Below are positions 8,278-17,133 of a stretch of 64,000 bases of DNA, in pieces. The stretch comes from Mesobacillus jeotgali. GTDB lineage: Bacteria > Bacillota > Bacilli > Bacillales > Cytobacillaceae. Each line of letters starts with the position of its first letter. The stretch's first letter is position 1. The stretch spans positions 2,527,526 through 2,591,525 of the forward strand of contig NZ_CP025025.1 in assembly GCF_002874535.1 (NCBI RefSeq), in the 5' to 3' direction. The notes below the pieces were generated by a model. That model was not told the DNA's origin. It made no database searches and saw only the letters and a program-made list of their open reading frames with translations. The position numbers and the translations under genes are program-made.

Positions 8278-9057
8278 ATGCCTTTATTTGTAAATGGATA
8301 TGTTTCACCACAGGTTTTTAGAAATAACGATGAAATTACAGAACAGAGCAACCAGGAGAAATTTCGTCTAAATTATTTACAAGAAATCCTGAATGAGCAG
8401 CAAAGGTTAAATGATGAATTGACAGGAAGCGTAACAAAATTCGATCGTAACCTTGAGCATAACAGACAAGAACAATATACTCAGTTTCAGGAAATGGTTT
8501 CTTTTCTTGCGAAACAGGAGAATTTTTCAGTAAAAGTCATGAAAAACATCTCTGAACAAAAAGAATCCACAACTGAAATCGATGATAAACTGATCAAACT
8601 TGAAGATATGCATAAACAATTTTCAAAAGCTCTCTTGGATCGGGAGCTAACCAGTGAGGCGATTTTGAACCAACTTGCCCATCAGCAATCAATGATTCAA
8701 GGCTTGAACCGAAAGCTTCTTGAATATGAAGATGTCACAAAAGCACTGGTTATCCAGGCTAAAAAGCAAGAAGAAATGCAGGATATGCTGGCAAAGCATG
8801 CAGACCTGCAGGGCATATTCCACGAAACAATTATGGAAAGACTCGGGAAACAAGATGCTGTTGGTGAAACAATCACCGATCAACTTGGCGAAATCAAGAT
8901 ATCTTTATCGGAAAAAGCCAACTCAATCCTTGAAAAAATTGAAGAACAGTCCTCCAGATTCTCACAGTTTTTCTTAAGCCTTATCATGCCCAATATCACT
9001 CAAAAGAAAATTATCAAAGGTAAAACGTTTAAAACAAAAACAAAACAGGAAAAATAA
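8278..9057 (+). CDS. Coiled-coil protein of unknown function
   Basis: This 259-residue soluble protein is rich in Gln, Glu and Lys, with heptad-like patterns through most of its length (residues 20-240). It has a short N-terminal MPLFVNGYVSPQVF and a basic C-terminus rich in Lys and Thr. There is no signal peptide or enzymatic motif. I do not recognise the family. The best start is ATG 8278, eight bases after AGGAG; GTG 8269 and ATG 8272 overlap or touch that site. The gene is monocistronic, with a strong terminator after the stop. Confidence 0.7.
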   Translation: MPLFVNGYVSPQVFRNNDEITEQSNQEKFRLNYLQEILNEQQRLNDELTGSVTKFDRNLEHNRQEQYTQFQEMVSFLAKQENFSVKVMKNISEQKESTTEIDDKLIKLEDMHKQFSKALLDRELTSEAILNQLAHQQSMIQGLNRKLLEYEDVTKALVIQAKKQEEMQDMLAKHADLQGIFHETIMERLGKQDAVGETITDQLGEIKISLSEKANSILEKIEEQSSRFSQFFLSLIMPNITQKKIIKGKTFKTKTKQEK

Positions 9058-9088
9058 AAAAAGCATTGGCAAATTTGCCAATGCTTTT
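9057..9088. terminator. Bidirectional terminator between coiled-coil gene and yocH
   Basis: GCATTGGCAAATTTGCCAATGC is flanked by A residues on the left and T on the right, so it works for both converging genes. Confidence 0.85.
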
Positions 9089-9110
9089 CAGGACTAGATT
9101 TTCATATTTT

Positions 9111-9881
9111 TTAATCCAGAATTGTAACTTTCACTTGCTTTCTACCCCACTGAAGAGCAGCGCTTTGAGTAGGGATAAAGACATCGATTCGGTTTCCTTT
9201 GATGGCTCCGCCAATATCTTCAGCAGTGGCATAGCCATAGCCTTCAACATATACTTTAGATCCAAGAGGAATAACAGTTGGATCAACAGCAATTACTTTT
9301 GCATTCGGGTTGGCTTTCAGGTCCACACCAGTCTTAGTGATTCCTGAGCATCCTGTACAATTTGCTGTATAAGCTGTCGCTTCAACGGTAATCTGGTTTG
9401 TCGCTGCTGCAGGCTTTGTTGCAGCTGGCTTAGCTGTTGCCTGACTTGCAGGAGCTGCTGCGGGCGTTGCAACCGGAGTAGCAGCCGGCTTAGCAGACTT
9501 TTTCTCGACCTTCATATCAGTTGGCATGTTTGTATATACGGCCAATTTCATTCCTGGATGAATAAGATCAGACGATAATTTATTCCATTCTTTTAAATCG
9601 TTTACTGTAACACCATAAGCTTTTGCAATATTCCAAAGCGTATCACCTTTTCTGACTTGTGCATATTTAATAGGAGATACATCTAGTAAATCGTTAGGAT
9701 GAATTACATCACTCGATAAGTTATTCCATTTTTTTAATGAATCTACTGTAACGCCGTATTCCTTAGAAATACCCCAAAGTGTATCACCTTTATGTACGAC
9801 GATTTCCTCTGCCTGTGCTTGTGTACCTGCAGCTCCAGAAATTGCCGCTGCTGCAACCAAAGATAATAATGACTTTTTCAT
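9111..9881 (-). CDS. yocH: Secreted LysM and 3D-domain cell wall hydrolase, YocH-like
   Basis: This 256-residue exported protein has a signal peptide ending AQA before EEIVVHKGD. Two LysM peptidoglycan-binding repeats follow (about 27-70 and 75-118, each with KGDTLW and GVTV), then an Ala/Pro/Lys-rich linker. The C-terminal 3D domain carries VEATAYTA, IAVDPTVIPLGSKVYVEGYG and AEDIGGAIKG with its three Asp. In B. subtilis, YocH is a WalR-controlled autolysin-like protein of the same order, with a similar role in wall turnover. The start is ATG 9881, seven bases after GGGAGG. Confidence 0.85.
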   Translation of the reverse strand: MKKSLLSLVAAAAISGAAGTQAQAEEIVVHKGDTLWGISKEYGVTVDSLKKWNNLSSDVIHPNDLLDVSPIKYAQVRKGDTLWNIAKAYGVTVNDLKEWNKLSSDLIHPGMKLAVYTNMPTDMKVEKKSAKPAATPVATPAAAPASQATAKPAATKPAAATNQITVEATAYTANCTGCSGITKTGVDLKANPNAKVIAVDPTVIPLGSKVYVEGYGYATAEDIGGAIKGNRIDVFIPTQSAALQWGRKQVKVTILD

Positions 9882-10513
9882 TTGTTTGCCTCCCATCGGC
9901 TAATTTTTATCACGTGAATTATCGTAACATAGAATTTCGGTACAAAAAGAACAAGCACATTTAAATTGGATTACGAGAATAACAGAATTATAACGAGAAC
10001 ATGTCATATTTACTGAAAATTCAGACTAAATAATACTTTCGTAGGAATAATTTCTAATTAATTTGAAAATTATTCTATCTATTTCTTATATATCCATATA
10101 TTACCTGGTTAATTTACCTTTTTAAAAGAACACCAAAGTCATTAATTGGTGTCCTTATTATCTATCAATTTTCTTTTTCGTAATAAATCTTTATTATTGA
10201 TGATCTCTTTTTCCTATTATTAAGTTTTTTCAAAGTATCAATAAAATGTATTGGTGACCTCTTTTTCCTCTTTTTTGATTTTTAGGGCACCTATCGGCTT
10301 TATTGGTTACCTCTTTTTCCTCTTTATAGGTTTTTAGGGCACCTATCGGCTTCATTGGTGACCTCCTTTTACTCTTTCTAGATTTTTAGGGCACCTATCG
10401 GCTTTTATTTACCTCTTATAAGATTATTTGGATTTCTAAAGCGTCTAATGTGTTCAATTAAGATGACCAGTTTTCAACCGATCTCTTCATGTTTAGAAAG
10501 GATTTCACTTCAC
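9882..10513. other. Intergenic region containing a 52-bp tandem repeat
   Basis: No coding frame with a ribosome site is seen. The left third is AT-rich and probably holds the yocH promoter. The right half carries the repeat array listed next. Confidence 0.55.
10145..10420. repeat. 52-bp tandem repeat, ATTGGTGACCT type
   Basis: ATTGG recurs at 10250, 10302 and 10354 (exactly 52 bases apart), with a decayed copy near 10406 and two more upstream at 10196 and 10145. The partner motif AGGGCACCTATCGG starts at 10284 and returns 52 and 104 bases later. ATTGGTGACCT and AGGGCACCTAT are inverted copies with nine of eleven matches, so each unit can fold. Units drift strongly at the left end. Confidence 0.85.
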
Positions 10514-10553
10514 AAAAAAAGCTAAAATCCCACGAAGGAGATTTTAGCTTTTT
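10514..10553 (-). terminator. Terminator of the formate dehydrogenase gene
   Basis: The stem AGCTAAAATC/GATTTTAGCT is followed on the minus strand by a run of T, just past the stop. Confidence 0.8.
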
Positions 10554-10560
10554 AGCTTTT

Positions 10561-12621
10561 TTATGCGATTGTTTCAATTTTAACTGCACATGCTTTAAAT
10601 TCTGCTGTGCCAGATATAGGGTCATATTCATTAAGAGTAAGAACGTTGGTTGGAACTTCGGACCAGTGAAAACTCATGAAAACAAGGCCTGGAACTACCT
10701 GTTCTGTTATTTTCGCCTTTACATCAAGAGTTCCTCGCCGTGAACTTACCCTTACAAGGTCGCCGTCATTAATTTGAAGGCGGAGTGCATCTTCGGGATG
10801 AATATCCAAGGTTTCCTCAGTTTGTTTAATTTTCACCCCTGGTGCATAGTGCCGGGTCTGTGTATGAGTATTATAGGACTCATACCTTCTTCCGGTCGTC
10901 AATGTAAAAGGATATTGTTCATCAGGCTGTTCCAATGGTGGTGTGAAGTCAACTGGAACGAAACTGGAGCGCTTTTCATTTTCTTTTTCAGCATGGAATC
11001 TTTCATGAAGTACTTTCGTGCCTGGATGAGTTTCATCCGGGCATGGATAGTGTATTCCGTACTCTTTATCAAGACGTGCATATGATATGCCGCCATACAT
11101 CTCCCAGGCAAGTTCTCTCACTTCATTCCAAATCTCTTCGCTAGAACTATATCCCATTGGATAGCCCATCTTCGTGGAGAGTTCACATAATATCTCCCAA
11201 TCTTCTTTTACTCCAGGCTGTGCACTGACCGCTGTGCGTACACGCTGTATTCTCCTGTCTGTATTCGTGTATGTCCCGTCAACTTCTCCCCATGACTTGG
11301 CTGGCAGAACGACATCAGCCATCTCAGCTGTTTCTGTCATAAAAATATCTTGAACAATAAGGAAATCGAGTTTTTCTAATAAGTTTCTAGTGTGATTCAT
11401 ATGAACATCTGCAACTAGCGGATTCTCCCCTATGCAATATAATGCTTTGATTTCACCTGTCTCGATTTTATCGAAGGTCCTCGTCTGGGTGTCACCGACT
11501 TTTTTGCTGATTTCTATATTCCATTTTTTCTCGAAGCGGTCCCGATACTCATCGTCTAATAAGCTTACAGCACCGGTAATCTGGTTCGGTAAACAGCCCA
11601 TATCTCCGGCGCCCTGAACGTTATTCTGTCCTCTTAAAGGCATGATACCGGATCCTCGCTTCCCGATATGTCCACTTAGCAATGCAAGGTTGGCGATATC
11701 GAATACATTGTTCACTCCACAATGATGTTCTGTAATACCTAGTGTGTAGGCGATCATAGCCGTGTCAGCAGTTGCATACAAGCGGGCAACCTCTATGATA
11801 TCTTCTGCTGCCAAGCCTGTAATTTCAGCTGAATATTCCGGTGTGTAACGTTCAACCTTCGACAGCAACACATCAAAATCCTCAGTGTGTCTGCCAATGA
11901 AACTTTCATCGTACAGTTTTTCAGTAATGATAATCCTTATAATTGCGTTGATCAGCGCAATATCTGTACCGACGTTAATTTGCAGATGTTTATGAGCTGA
12001 CTTGACCATATCAATTCTTCTTGGGTCAATGACAATTATTTTAAGACCGCCTTTTGCAGCTTTTTTAATTCTATTTCCTATGATCGGATGGGCTTCCGTT
12101 GTATTGGATCCCATTAATAAAAGTACCTCTGCCTCATCAATATCTTCTAAAGTATTTGTTGGGAAACCGCTTCCAAAAACAGTCGCCAGACCGGCGACAC
12201 TAGGAGCATGTCAGGTTCGGTTACAGCCATCAATATTGTTGCTCCCGATAGCAGTCCTCATAAACTTCTGGGTAATATAGTTCGATTCATTGGTTGTGCG
12301 GGCACATGCGAACATCGAAAGCGATTCTGGACCAAACTCATCCTTTAAATCAGACAGCCGGCTTGCGATGAAATCATACGCTTCTTCCCATGTAGCCTTT
12401 ACAAGCTTTCCTGCTTTTCTGATCATGGGTGTATTCAATCGTTTCGGAGCATGCACATATTGATAGGCAAATGCACCTTTTACACATGTCTGTCCTTTAT
12501 TTACAGGTGCTTCTTTATCTCCCCTGATTTTAACAATCTTATTATCTTCTACATCCAATATCAAACCGCAGCCTGTACCACAATAACCACAGACCGTCTT
12601 AACCTGGCTAATCGATGACAT
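10561..12621 (-). CDS. fdhF: Selenocysteine-containing formate dehydrogenase, molybdopterin subunit
   Basis: Read through an in-frame TGA at 12213-12211, the gene encodes 686 residues, close to E. coli FdhF in length. An N-terminal 4Fe-4S site (CGYCGTGC, then GQTCVKG) precedes the molybdopterin domains. The segment ends CNRT, then TGA as codon 137, then HAPSVAGLA. In E. coli FdhF the same place reads ARVUHGPSVAG, with selenocysteine (U) binding molybdenum. Motifs such as RGQNNVQGA, QDIFMTETAEMADVVLP and the C-terminal dinucleotide-binding domain (residues from about 560) are intact on both sides, so this is not decay. A SECIS-like hairpin follows the TGA (separate entry). The enzyme oxidises formate to CO2. 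It lacks the N-terminal ferredoxin domains of YrhE/YjgC. The start is ATG 12621 with GGAGGGG upstream. Naive gene calling would split it at 12211 and 12114. Confidence 0.9.
12176..12213 (-). promoter_or_regulatory. SECIS element for UGA recoding
   Basis: Directly after the TGA, the minus strand forms a hairpin with stem GTCGCC/GGCGAC and apical loop GGTCT. Eighteen bases separate the TGA from the loop. The E. coli fdhF SECIS has, as I recall it, the same GGUCU loop at the same distance, which is what SelB recognises. The stem also encodes protein, as bacterial SECIS elements do. Confidence 0.85.
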
Positions 12622-12763
12622 AGCTTCCCCTCCGGCATTTAATATTAATTTCTCCTACTTCCATAGTAGTCTAAATTATCAAAGCGATGTAGAAAATCCA
12701 ATAGCTTTTTTTGTCATATTTTCAACATTTTTTCGACAAATTCTGATTTTGGCCCTCAGCAAG

Positions 12764-12797
12764 TAAAAAAAATAAGGCAGGATCAACTCCTGCCTTA
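12764..12797 (-). terminator. Terminator of the PAS histidine kinase gene
   Basis: The stem TAAGGCAGGA/TCCTGCCTTA is followed on the minus strand by seven or more T. Confidence 0.85.
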
Positions 12798-12811
12798 CCC
12801 AAGACATTCTA

Positions 12812-14971
12812 CTATGCAGTTTTTGCCGGGAGCATAATTTTGAAAGTTGTACCCTTGTTCTGCTCACTTTCGATATATACCTTACCATTATGGCTTTCAA
12901 TAATCTTGAAGCTGACCATCAGGCCTAGTCCATTTCCATTTTTCTTTGTTGTATAGAAAGGCTCGCCAATTTTCTTCAGCGTTTCTGGAGGAATTCCTAC
13001 GCCTGTATCCTTTATGGAGATGATGACATTGTCATCCTGAATTTCTGTTCTCACTGTTAAATCTCCACCATCAGGCATTGCTTCAATTCCATTTTTTATA
13101 AAATTCAAGAATACTTGCTTCAGTCGGTTCTCATCACATTCAATCTGGATGATTTCCTCTGTAGCATCAAAATCTAGTTTGACATTCCTTTTCCTTGCTT
13201 CAAATTTCAACATGGACACTACATTTTGGACAATCGGGATGATATTCTGTTCCTCAAGCTCCACAGCTTTTGGTTTTGCAAGTACCATGAACTCTTCAAC
13301 AATATTATTGACTCTGTCAATTTCATCAAGAATGATTTCAATAAACTCCTGGCGCTGTGGATCTGTTTCGTCAAGCTGAAGGAATTCTGCATATCCTTTC
13401 ATTGATGTCAGCGGATTTCTGATTTCGTGGGCAACCCCAGCAGCAAGCTGGCCAACAGCAGCAAGCTTATCCTGGCGGTGCAGCATTTCCTCTGATTTCT
13501 TCTTCTCTGTGATATCATTACGAATTGCTAGATACTGATATGGCTTCCCATATTCATTCAGGAAAGGAACAATCGTGGTATCCACCCAATAAAAGGAACC
13601 ATCCTTCGCCCTGTTTCGGATATCCCCTTTCCAAACCTGTCCGGACCCAATTGTCTTCCACAGATTTTTAAAGAATTCCTTCGAATGTAATCCGGAATTC
13701 AATAAACTGTGGTCATTGCCAATCAATTCTTCCCTTTTGTATTTAGAGATTTCACAGAATTTATCATTTACATTCTTGATAATCCCCTTCTCGTCAGTAA
13801 AAGCCACGATAGAAGATTGATCGAGGGCAAAATTAATATCACTGACCTCTTTCAGTGTTTCCTTTAGGCTCGCTTCCGCCTGCTTTCGTTGAGTTATATC
13901 AGAACGAATCGAGACGTATTGATACGGCCTCCCTTTACTATTCAGAAATGGGACAATCGTGGTATCAACCCAATAATAAGAACCATCTTTCTTCTTATTC
14001 CGGATCTCTCCCTTCCAGACCTCTCCAGAACCAATCGTTTTCCACATATCTTTAAAAAATTCCTTAGTATGAATTCCAGAATTCAATATCGAGTGGTTTT
14101 GTCCCAAAAGCTCAGCTTCACTGTACCCAGAAATCTCAATGAATTTTTCATTAACATATGTGATATTACCTTTAGGATCCGTAATCGCTACAATTGCTGA
14201 AGCATTAAGTGCATCTGTAATATCCTTCAAGTTGGTATCTGAAACTGCAAGCCTTTTGCTGATTAACGCACTTGAACCGATCAAGCCAGCAAGGATGAGA
14301 ACCGAGATAAAAACAATAAGATAACTGATCAACGACTCTGGAATCCCTGTCTGCTCGACAAGACCGTTGCTCATTTTGATTGAAGATGCTCTTGTTAAAA
14401 GAAAATGACCTTCTACAATTGCAGCCGTCACGAATAGAGCACTTAGCGGCTTAATCCAGCCATGATCTCCTTGAGTAAAACTTTTTGAAAAGAAAAGCAT
14501 CCAGAAGGAAAAGTAAAATGATCCGAAAACGAGTGCAAGTGCAATGAGTAAAATAGGTGGCTGATAACTGAAATCCAACCTCATCGAGTACATTCCCAGG
14601 ATATGGACCACCAGGACTGCAAGCATCATGAACAAACTACCGGCAAGTATATTGCTTTTATTTACCGACTTGCCTGTCAACGCATAGAACGCCATTGCTG
14701 TAAATGAAATAACCAAAATAATCGATAATACTGTTATTGGAATTCTGTAGGACACATTACCATTTAGGTTCATTGCAAGCATTCCAAAGAAATTCATAAC
14801 CCATATTCCTATTCCAAGTGAAAATGTCCCACCTAAAAACAGGAATCGTTTATTTCGATCTGATGATTTTATTAGACTGAATAAATCGAGTGCTGTATAT
14901 GATGACATGACTGTCAATAAAATGGCTACTAGCAGTAATATTGGATTGAAGGATAATTCCGCATTATCCAT
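12812..14971 (-). CDS. Membrane sensor histidine kinase with MHYT-like, two PAS and kinase domains
   Basis: This 719-residue protein starts with about seven transmembrane helices (1-240) resembling an MHYT sensor. The first motif reads GIWVMNFFGM, where the usual His is Asn; a later one reads VVHILGM. Two PAS/PAC domains follow (about 255-370 and 375-490); they are near copies of each other (both with YYWVDTTIVPFLN or FYWVDTTIVPFLN). Then come a HisKA domain with the phospho-accepting HEIRNPLTSMKGY, and an ATPase domain with NFIKNGIEAM, DTGVGIP and GNGLGL. The kinase core resembles sporulation kinases KinA-KinE, so input to Spo0F is possible but unproven. There is no adjacent response regulator. 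The start at ATG 14971 has only a weak GGGG site. Confidence 0.85.
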   Translation of the reverse strand: MDNAELSFNPILLLVAILLTVMSSYTALDLFSLIKSSDRNKRFLFLGGTFSLGIGIWVMNFFGMLAMNLNGNVSYRIPITVLSIILVISFTAMAFYALTGKSVNKSNILAGSLFMMLAVLVVHILGMYSMRLDFSYQPPILLIALALVFGSFYFSFWMLFFSKSFTQGDHGWIKPLSALFVTAAIVEGHFLLTRASSIKMSNGLVEQTGIPESLISYLIVFISVLILAGLIGSSALISKRLAVSDTNLKDITDALNASAIVAITDPKGNITYVNEKFIEISGYSEAELLGQNHSILNSGIHTKEFFKDMWKTIGSGEVWKGEIRNKKKDGSYYWVDTTIVPFLNSKGRPYQYVSIRSDITQRKQAEASLKETLKEVSDINFALDQSSIVAFTDEKGIIKNVNDKFCEISKYKREELIGNDHSLLNSGLHSKEFFKNLWKTIGSGQVWKGDIRNRAKDGSFYWVDTTIVPFLNEYGKPYQYLAIRNDITEKKKSEEMLHRQDKLAAVGQLAAGVAHEIRNPLTSMKGYAEFLQLDETDPQRQEFIEIILDEIDRVNNIVEEFMVLAKPKAVELEEQNIIPIVQNVVSMLKFEARKRNVKLDFDATEEIIQIECDENRLKQVFLNFIKNGIEAMPDGGDLTVRTEIQDDNVIISIKDTGVGIPPETLKKIGEPFYTTKKNGNGLGLMVSFKIIESHNGKVYIESEQNKGTTFKIMLPAKTA

Positions 14972-15322
14972 TTAGGCATCATTCCCCATTTAAAGTTTCA
15001 TTTCGATTGTATGTTAAAACGGAAAAGAATAAAAGGGTTTCTTAAATAAAATGTAATAACTTTGTCACTTCTATCTATTGACAATTGAAATTTATGGGAA
15101 TTCCTTTCGTTTTGTGGTTGGCTTTTCACCAGTCAACATAATGAAATTACCACTCCTGGATAACATACACCCTGGCGCTAATTAACTAATACTTCATATG
15201 AACAAACACCTATTTTTAAATTTTTTCAAAAAAAGGCTACACAAATTTTCTAATAATGTTTATACTGTACTATAACAGGTTAAGTAATATATAAATTGTA
15301 CTATAAAAGGAGGATTTTTATT
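14972..15322. other. Divergent promoter region, kinase and yhfH
   Basis: AT-rich and without a coding frame. TGTACTATAA occurs twice, 32 bases apart, before yhfH (near 15267 and 15299), and may be a regulatory direct repeat. I see nothing else of note. Confidence 0.4.
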
Positions 15323-15454
15323 ATGATGAGTCCGGTTGAATTTTTTCGTAATCTACCAAAGAAGGTTTGCCCTGAGTGTGGTGAAGGAATGCATGAACAA
15401 GCTGAGTCATATTTAATGGAATGTGACCGTTGCTTATCTAAAAAAGAGGAATAA
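15323..15454 (+). CDS. yhfH: YhfH-family small zinc-ribbon protein
   Basis: This 43-residue protein starts MMSPVEFFRNLPKK and carries CPECGE and CDRCL, a four-cysteine zinc ribbon. It matches the short YhfH family known only from Bacillaceae, whose function is unknown. ATG 15323 follows AAAGGAGG by eight bases, and a strong terminator comes seven bases after the stop, so it is a complete monocistronic unit. Confidence 0.8.
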   Translation: MMSPVEFFRNLPKKVCPECGEGMHEQAESYLMECDRCLSKKEE

Positions 15455-15460
15455 TATAAG

Positions 15461-15488
15461 AAGGCACCTTTAAAAAAGGTGCCTTTTT
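15461..15488 (+). terminator. Terminator of yhfH
   Basis: The stem AAGGCACCTTT/AAGGTGCCTTTTT is seven bases after the stop codon. Confidence 0.85.
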
Positions 15489-15544
15489 ATATGACCCGAA
15501 GAAAAACTCAAATAGAAAAAGAAGCTCATTTGCGAGCTTCTTTT

Positions 15545-16150
15545 TTAACATCTTAGGAGACCCAACCAGCATCAGCCCAAAACTTTTTGGAACTATTGAG
15601 TTGTATGATCCTCTTACTATAGCCGATGTGTGTTTGTTCCGCATTAAAGTGTCGTATCATAAAAAGGTTTCACTTCTTTATGACGACTCTTTACAAACAC
15701 ATTTTTCGGTATAATCACCGAGAGACTCATTATTCCTTTTAGTATTCGTTTAGCACTTTTCTTCATTAACATCATGTATCCCTACTGACCATTCCATTTG
15801 GATGGTTAGCCGCCACCAAGGCTATGTTCTCCTAAGGACTGTTATACCTGAAAATTGTTGTCTCTCTTGAGAATGGTACTTTTCCAAGTATCAATTAAAC
15901 AATTGATACTCTGTTGGTAAAAAGCTTCCTTCCAACGTACAAGTATATAGTAGGCTGGACTCCTGCTTTTCTCCTTTTGAATTGAACCACTGGAAGGACA
16001 ACATCCTTTTGGTTTAACTTGCTTTAGGTTCAAGATCCCTGCGGCTGGTGATACTGATTTTGTGAAGATAAGTAAACAACACTTTAGGAATAAACCTTTT
16101 TTCGTTCACAACGGAACGAACACAATTGGTTGAGCCTCCTAAGATGTTAA
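15545..16150. mobile_element. MITE-like element with 24-bp terminal inverted repeats
   Basis: The left end TTAACATCTTAGGAG (from 15545) continues ACCCAACCA. The inverted right end (to 16150) reads TTAACATCTTAGGAG continuing GCTCAACCA, so 22 of 24 bases match. The 606 bases between have no convincing gene; the longest frame (minus strand, 63 codons) lacks a ribosome site and resembles nothing I know. TTAA, or the TA within it, could be the target duplication. This looks like a non-autonomous transposon derivative. The rest of the 15489-16309 gap is featureless. Confidence 0.65.
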
Positions 16151-16309
16151 TCACTTTCTTTCTACACTTTTATTATACCACCAGGTTCGAATGTAAACCC
16201 TTTCATTTGTGGCAAATTAGTGTCTTTTCCATTTTTCATGACACAGGTTAAATTACCCGTATATCCTTTATATCAATACAAAAACTATTCTTACCAGGGG
16301 GGTGAGTTT

Positions 16310-16480
16310 ATGGATAATAAAAAAGATGATTTAGAACGGAACAAGGATTTACTTAATTCAACATACACACCAAATCAACGCTATGTGCCCGGAGGGTCCG
16401 TTGATGAGCATAGGGATTTTGAAGCTGGAAATATTATTCTTACCGGGGATGAAATAAAACAGCAGAATGAAAATTTATAA
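16310..16480 (+). CDS. Small hydrophilic protein, unknown
   Basis: The gene encodes 56 residues from ATG 16310, preceded by GGGGGGTGA at four to five bases. The protein is charged and rich in Asn, Asp and Lys, with no cysteines or membrane segment, and contains the C-terminal segment NIILTGDEIKQQNENL. I do not recognise it. It is followed 65 bases later by a splA-like gene on the same strand. Confidence 0.65.
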   Translation: MDNKKDDLERNKDLLNSTYTPNQRYVPGGSVDEHRDFEAGNIILTGDEIKQQNENL

Positions 16481-16545
16481 TTCAATGTATGTCATCGGCA
16501 TATAGTGCACCAATGCTTAAAACTTAACGAAGAGAGGTATTAAAC

Positions 16546-16797
16546 TTGGATTTAATCGATCCGAATAATTTGAAATTTGGTGATGAAGTGTTCGTGATTT
16601 ATCGGAACCCTCATGTACCTTCAGTTTCAAACATAAAAGCTGGTGAAATTGTTCCGCATCCAAAAGATCCTAATCAGTTCGCCCTATTCCTGAACGAAAC
16701 CTTACATGTAATTGAAGACGATGATGCTCTTTTTGCCACACAAGATGCTGCCGAAAAAGCTTATTTTGAAGCAATGGATCCATATAACACACAGTAA
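16546..16797 (+). CDS. splA: SplA-like transcriptional regulator (TRAP-like)
   Basis: This 83-residue protein has GDEVFVIYRNPHVPSV, ALFLNETLHV and EDDDALF, matching my memory of SplA, the regulator of the spore photoproduct lyase operon in Bacillus. The start is TTG 16546, seven bases after AGAGAGGT. In B. subtilis splA precedes splB; here the next genes are a 39-residue peptide and a methyltransferase, and splB is absent from the window. So the target of regulation is unclear. Confidence 0.65.
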   Translation: MDLIDPNNLKFGDEVFVIYRNPHVPSVSNIKAGEIVPHPKDPNQFALFLNETLHVIEDDDALFATQDAAEKAYFEAMDPYNTQ

Positions 16798-16881
16798 CCC
16801 CTTACCTTTCCAGGTGTTTTACGTGCATTTTATTGGGGTAAAAATAGAAATGCAAGCCAATTTCCATTAGGAGGGATGAAG

Positions 16882-17001
16882 ATGAAAGTTTTAGCAGCAT
16901 CTTCTAAGTTCGTCATTGGCTCTGCACTCGAAGGAGGATTTGTCTATCTAAAGAAAGGCATCCTTACCCCCAACAAAGTGATACGACGCGGAAAGCTTTA
17001 A
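16882..17001 (+). CDS. Small peptide (39 residues), unknown
   Basis: ATG 16882 has GGAGGG seven bases upstream, and a terminator follows the stop by 20 bases, so a real short gene is likely. The peptide starts MKVLAASSKFVIGSAL, mildly hydrophobic, and ends basic (NKVIRRGKL). I do not recognise the family. Confidence 0.55.
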   Translation: MKVLAASSKFVIGSALEGGFVYLKKGILTPNKVIRRGKL

Positions 17002-17020
17002 ATTGGCAAATCCTCTTTCT

Positions 17021-17047
17021 AAAAGCACATCCACCCAGGGTGTGCTT
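17021..17047 (+). terminator. Terminator after the 39-residue peptide gene
   Basis: AAAAGCACA pairs with TGTGCTTTT, and T residues follow. Confidence 0.75.
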
Positions 17048-17133
17048 TTATTTTTGGAATTTTTTAAAAATTGAAGGGTTTTGTCAATATGAAACGAATT
17101 TAGTAAGCAATATAAATGTGTGGGGTGACCAGA

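Noticed and set aside
10561-12621. Formate dehydrogenase as a pseudogene or two separate genes
   Set aside because: The TGA is at the exact selenocysteine site, the frame continues with conserved residues, and a SECIS hairpin follows at the right distance.
12679-12900. 73-codon minus-strand ORF after the kinase
   Set aside because: It overlaps the kinase end and its terminator and has no ribosome site.
15842-16033. 63-codon minus-strand ORF inside the MITE-like element
   Set aside because: No ribosome site and no similarity to a transposase that I can recognise.
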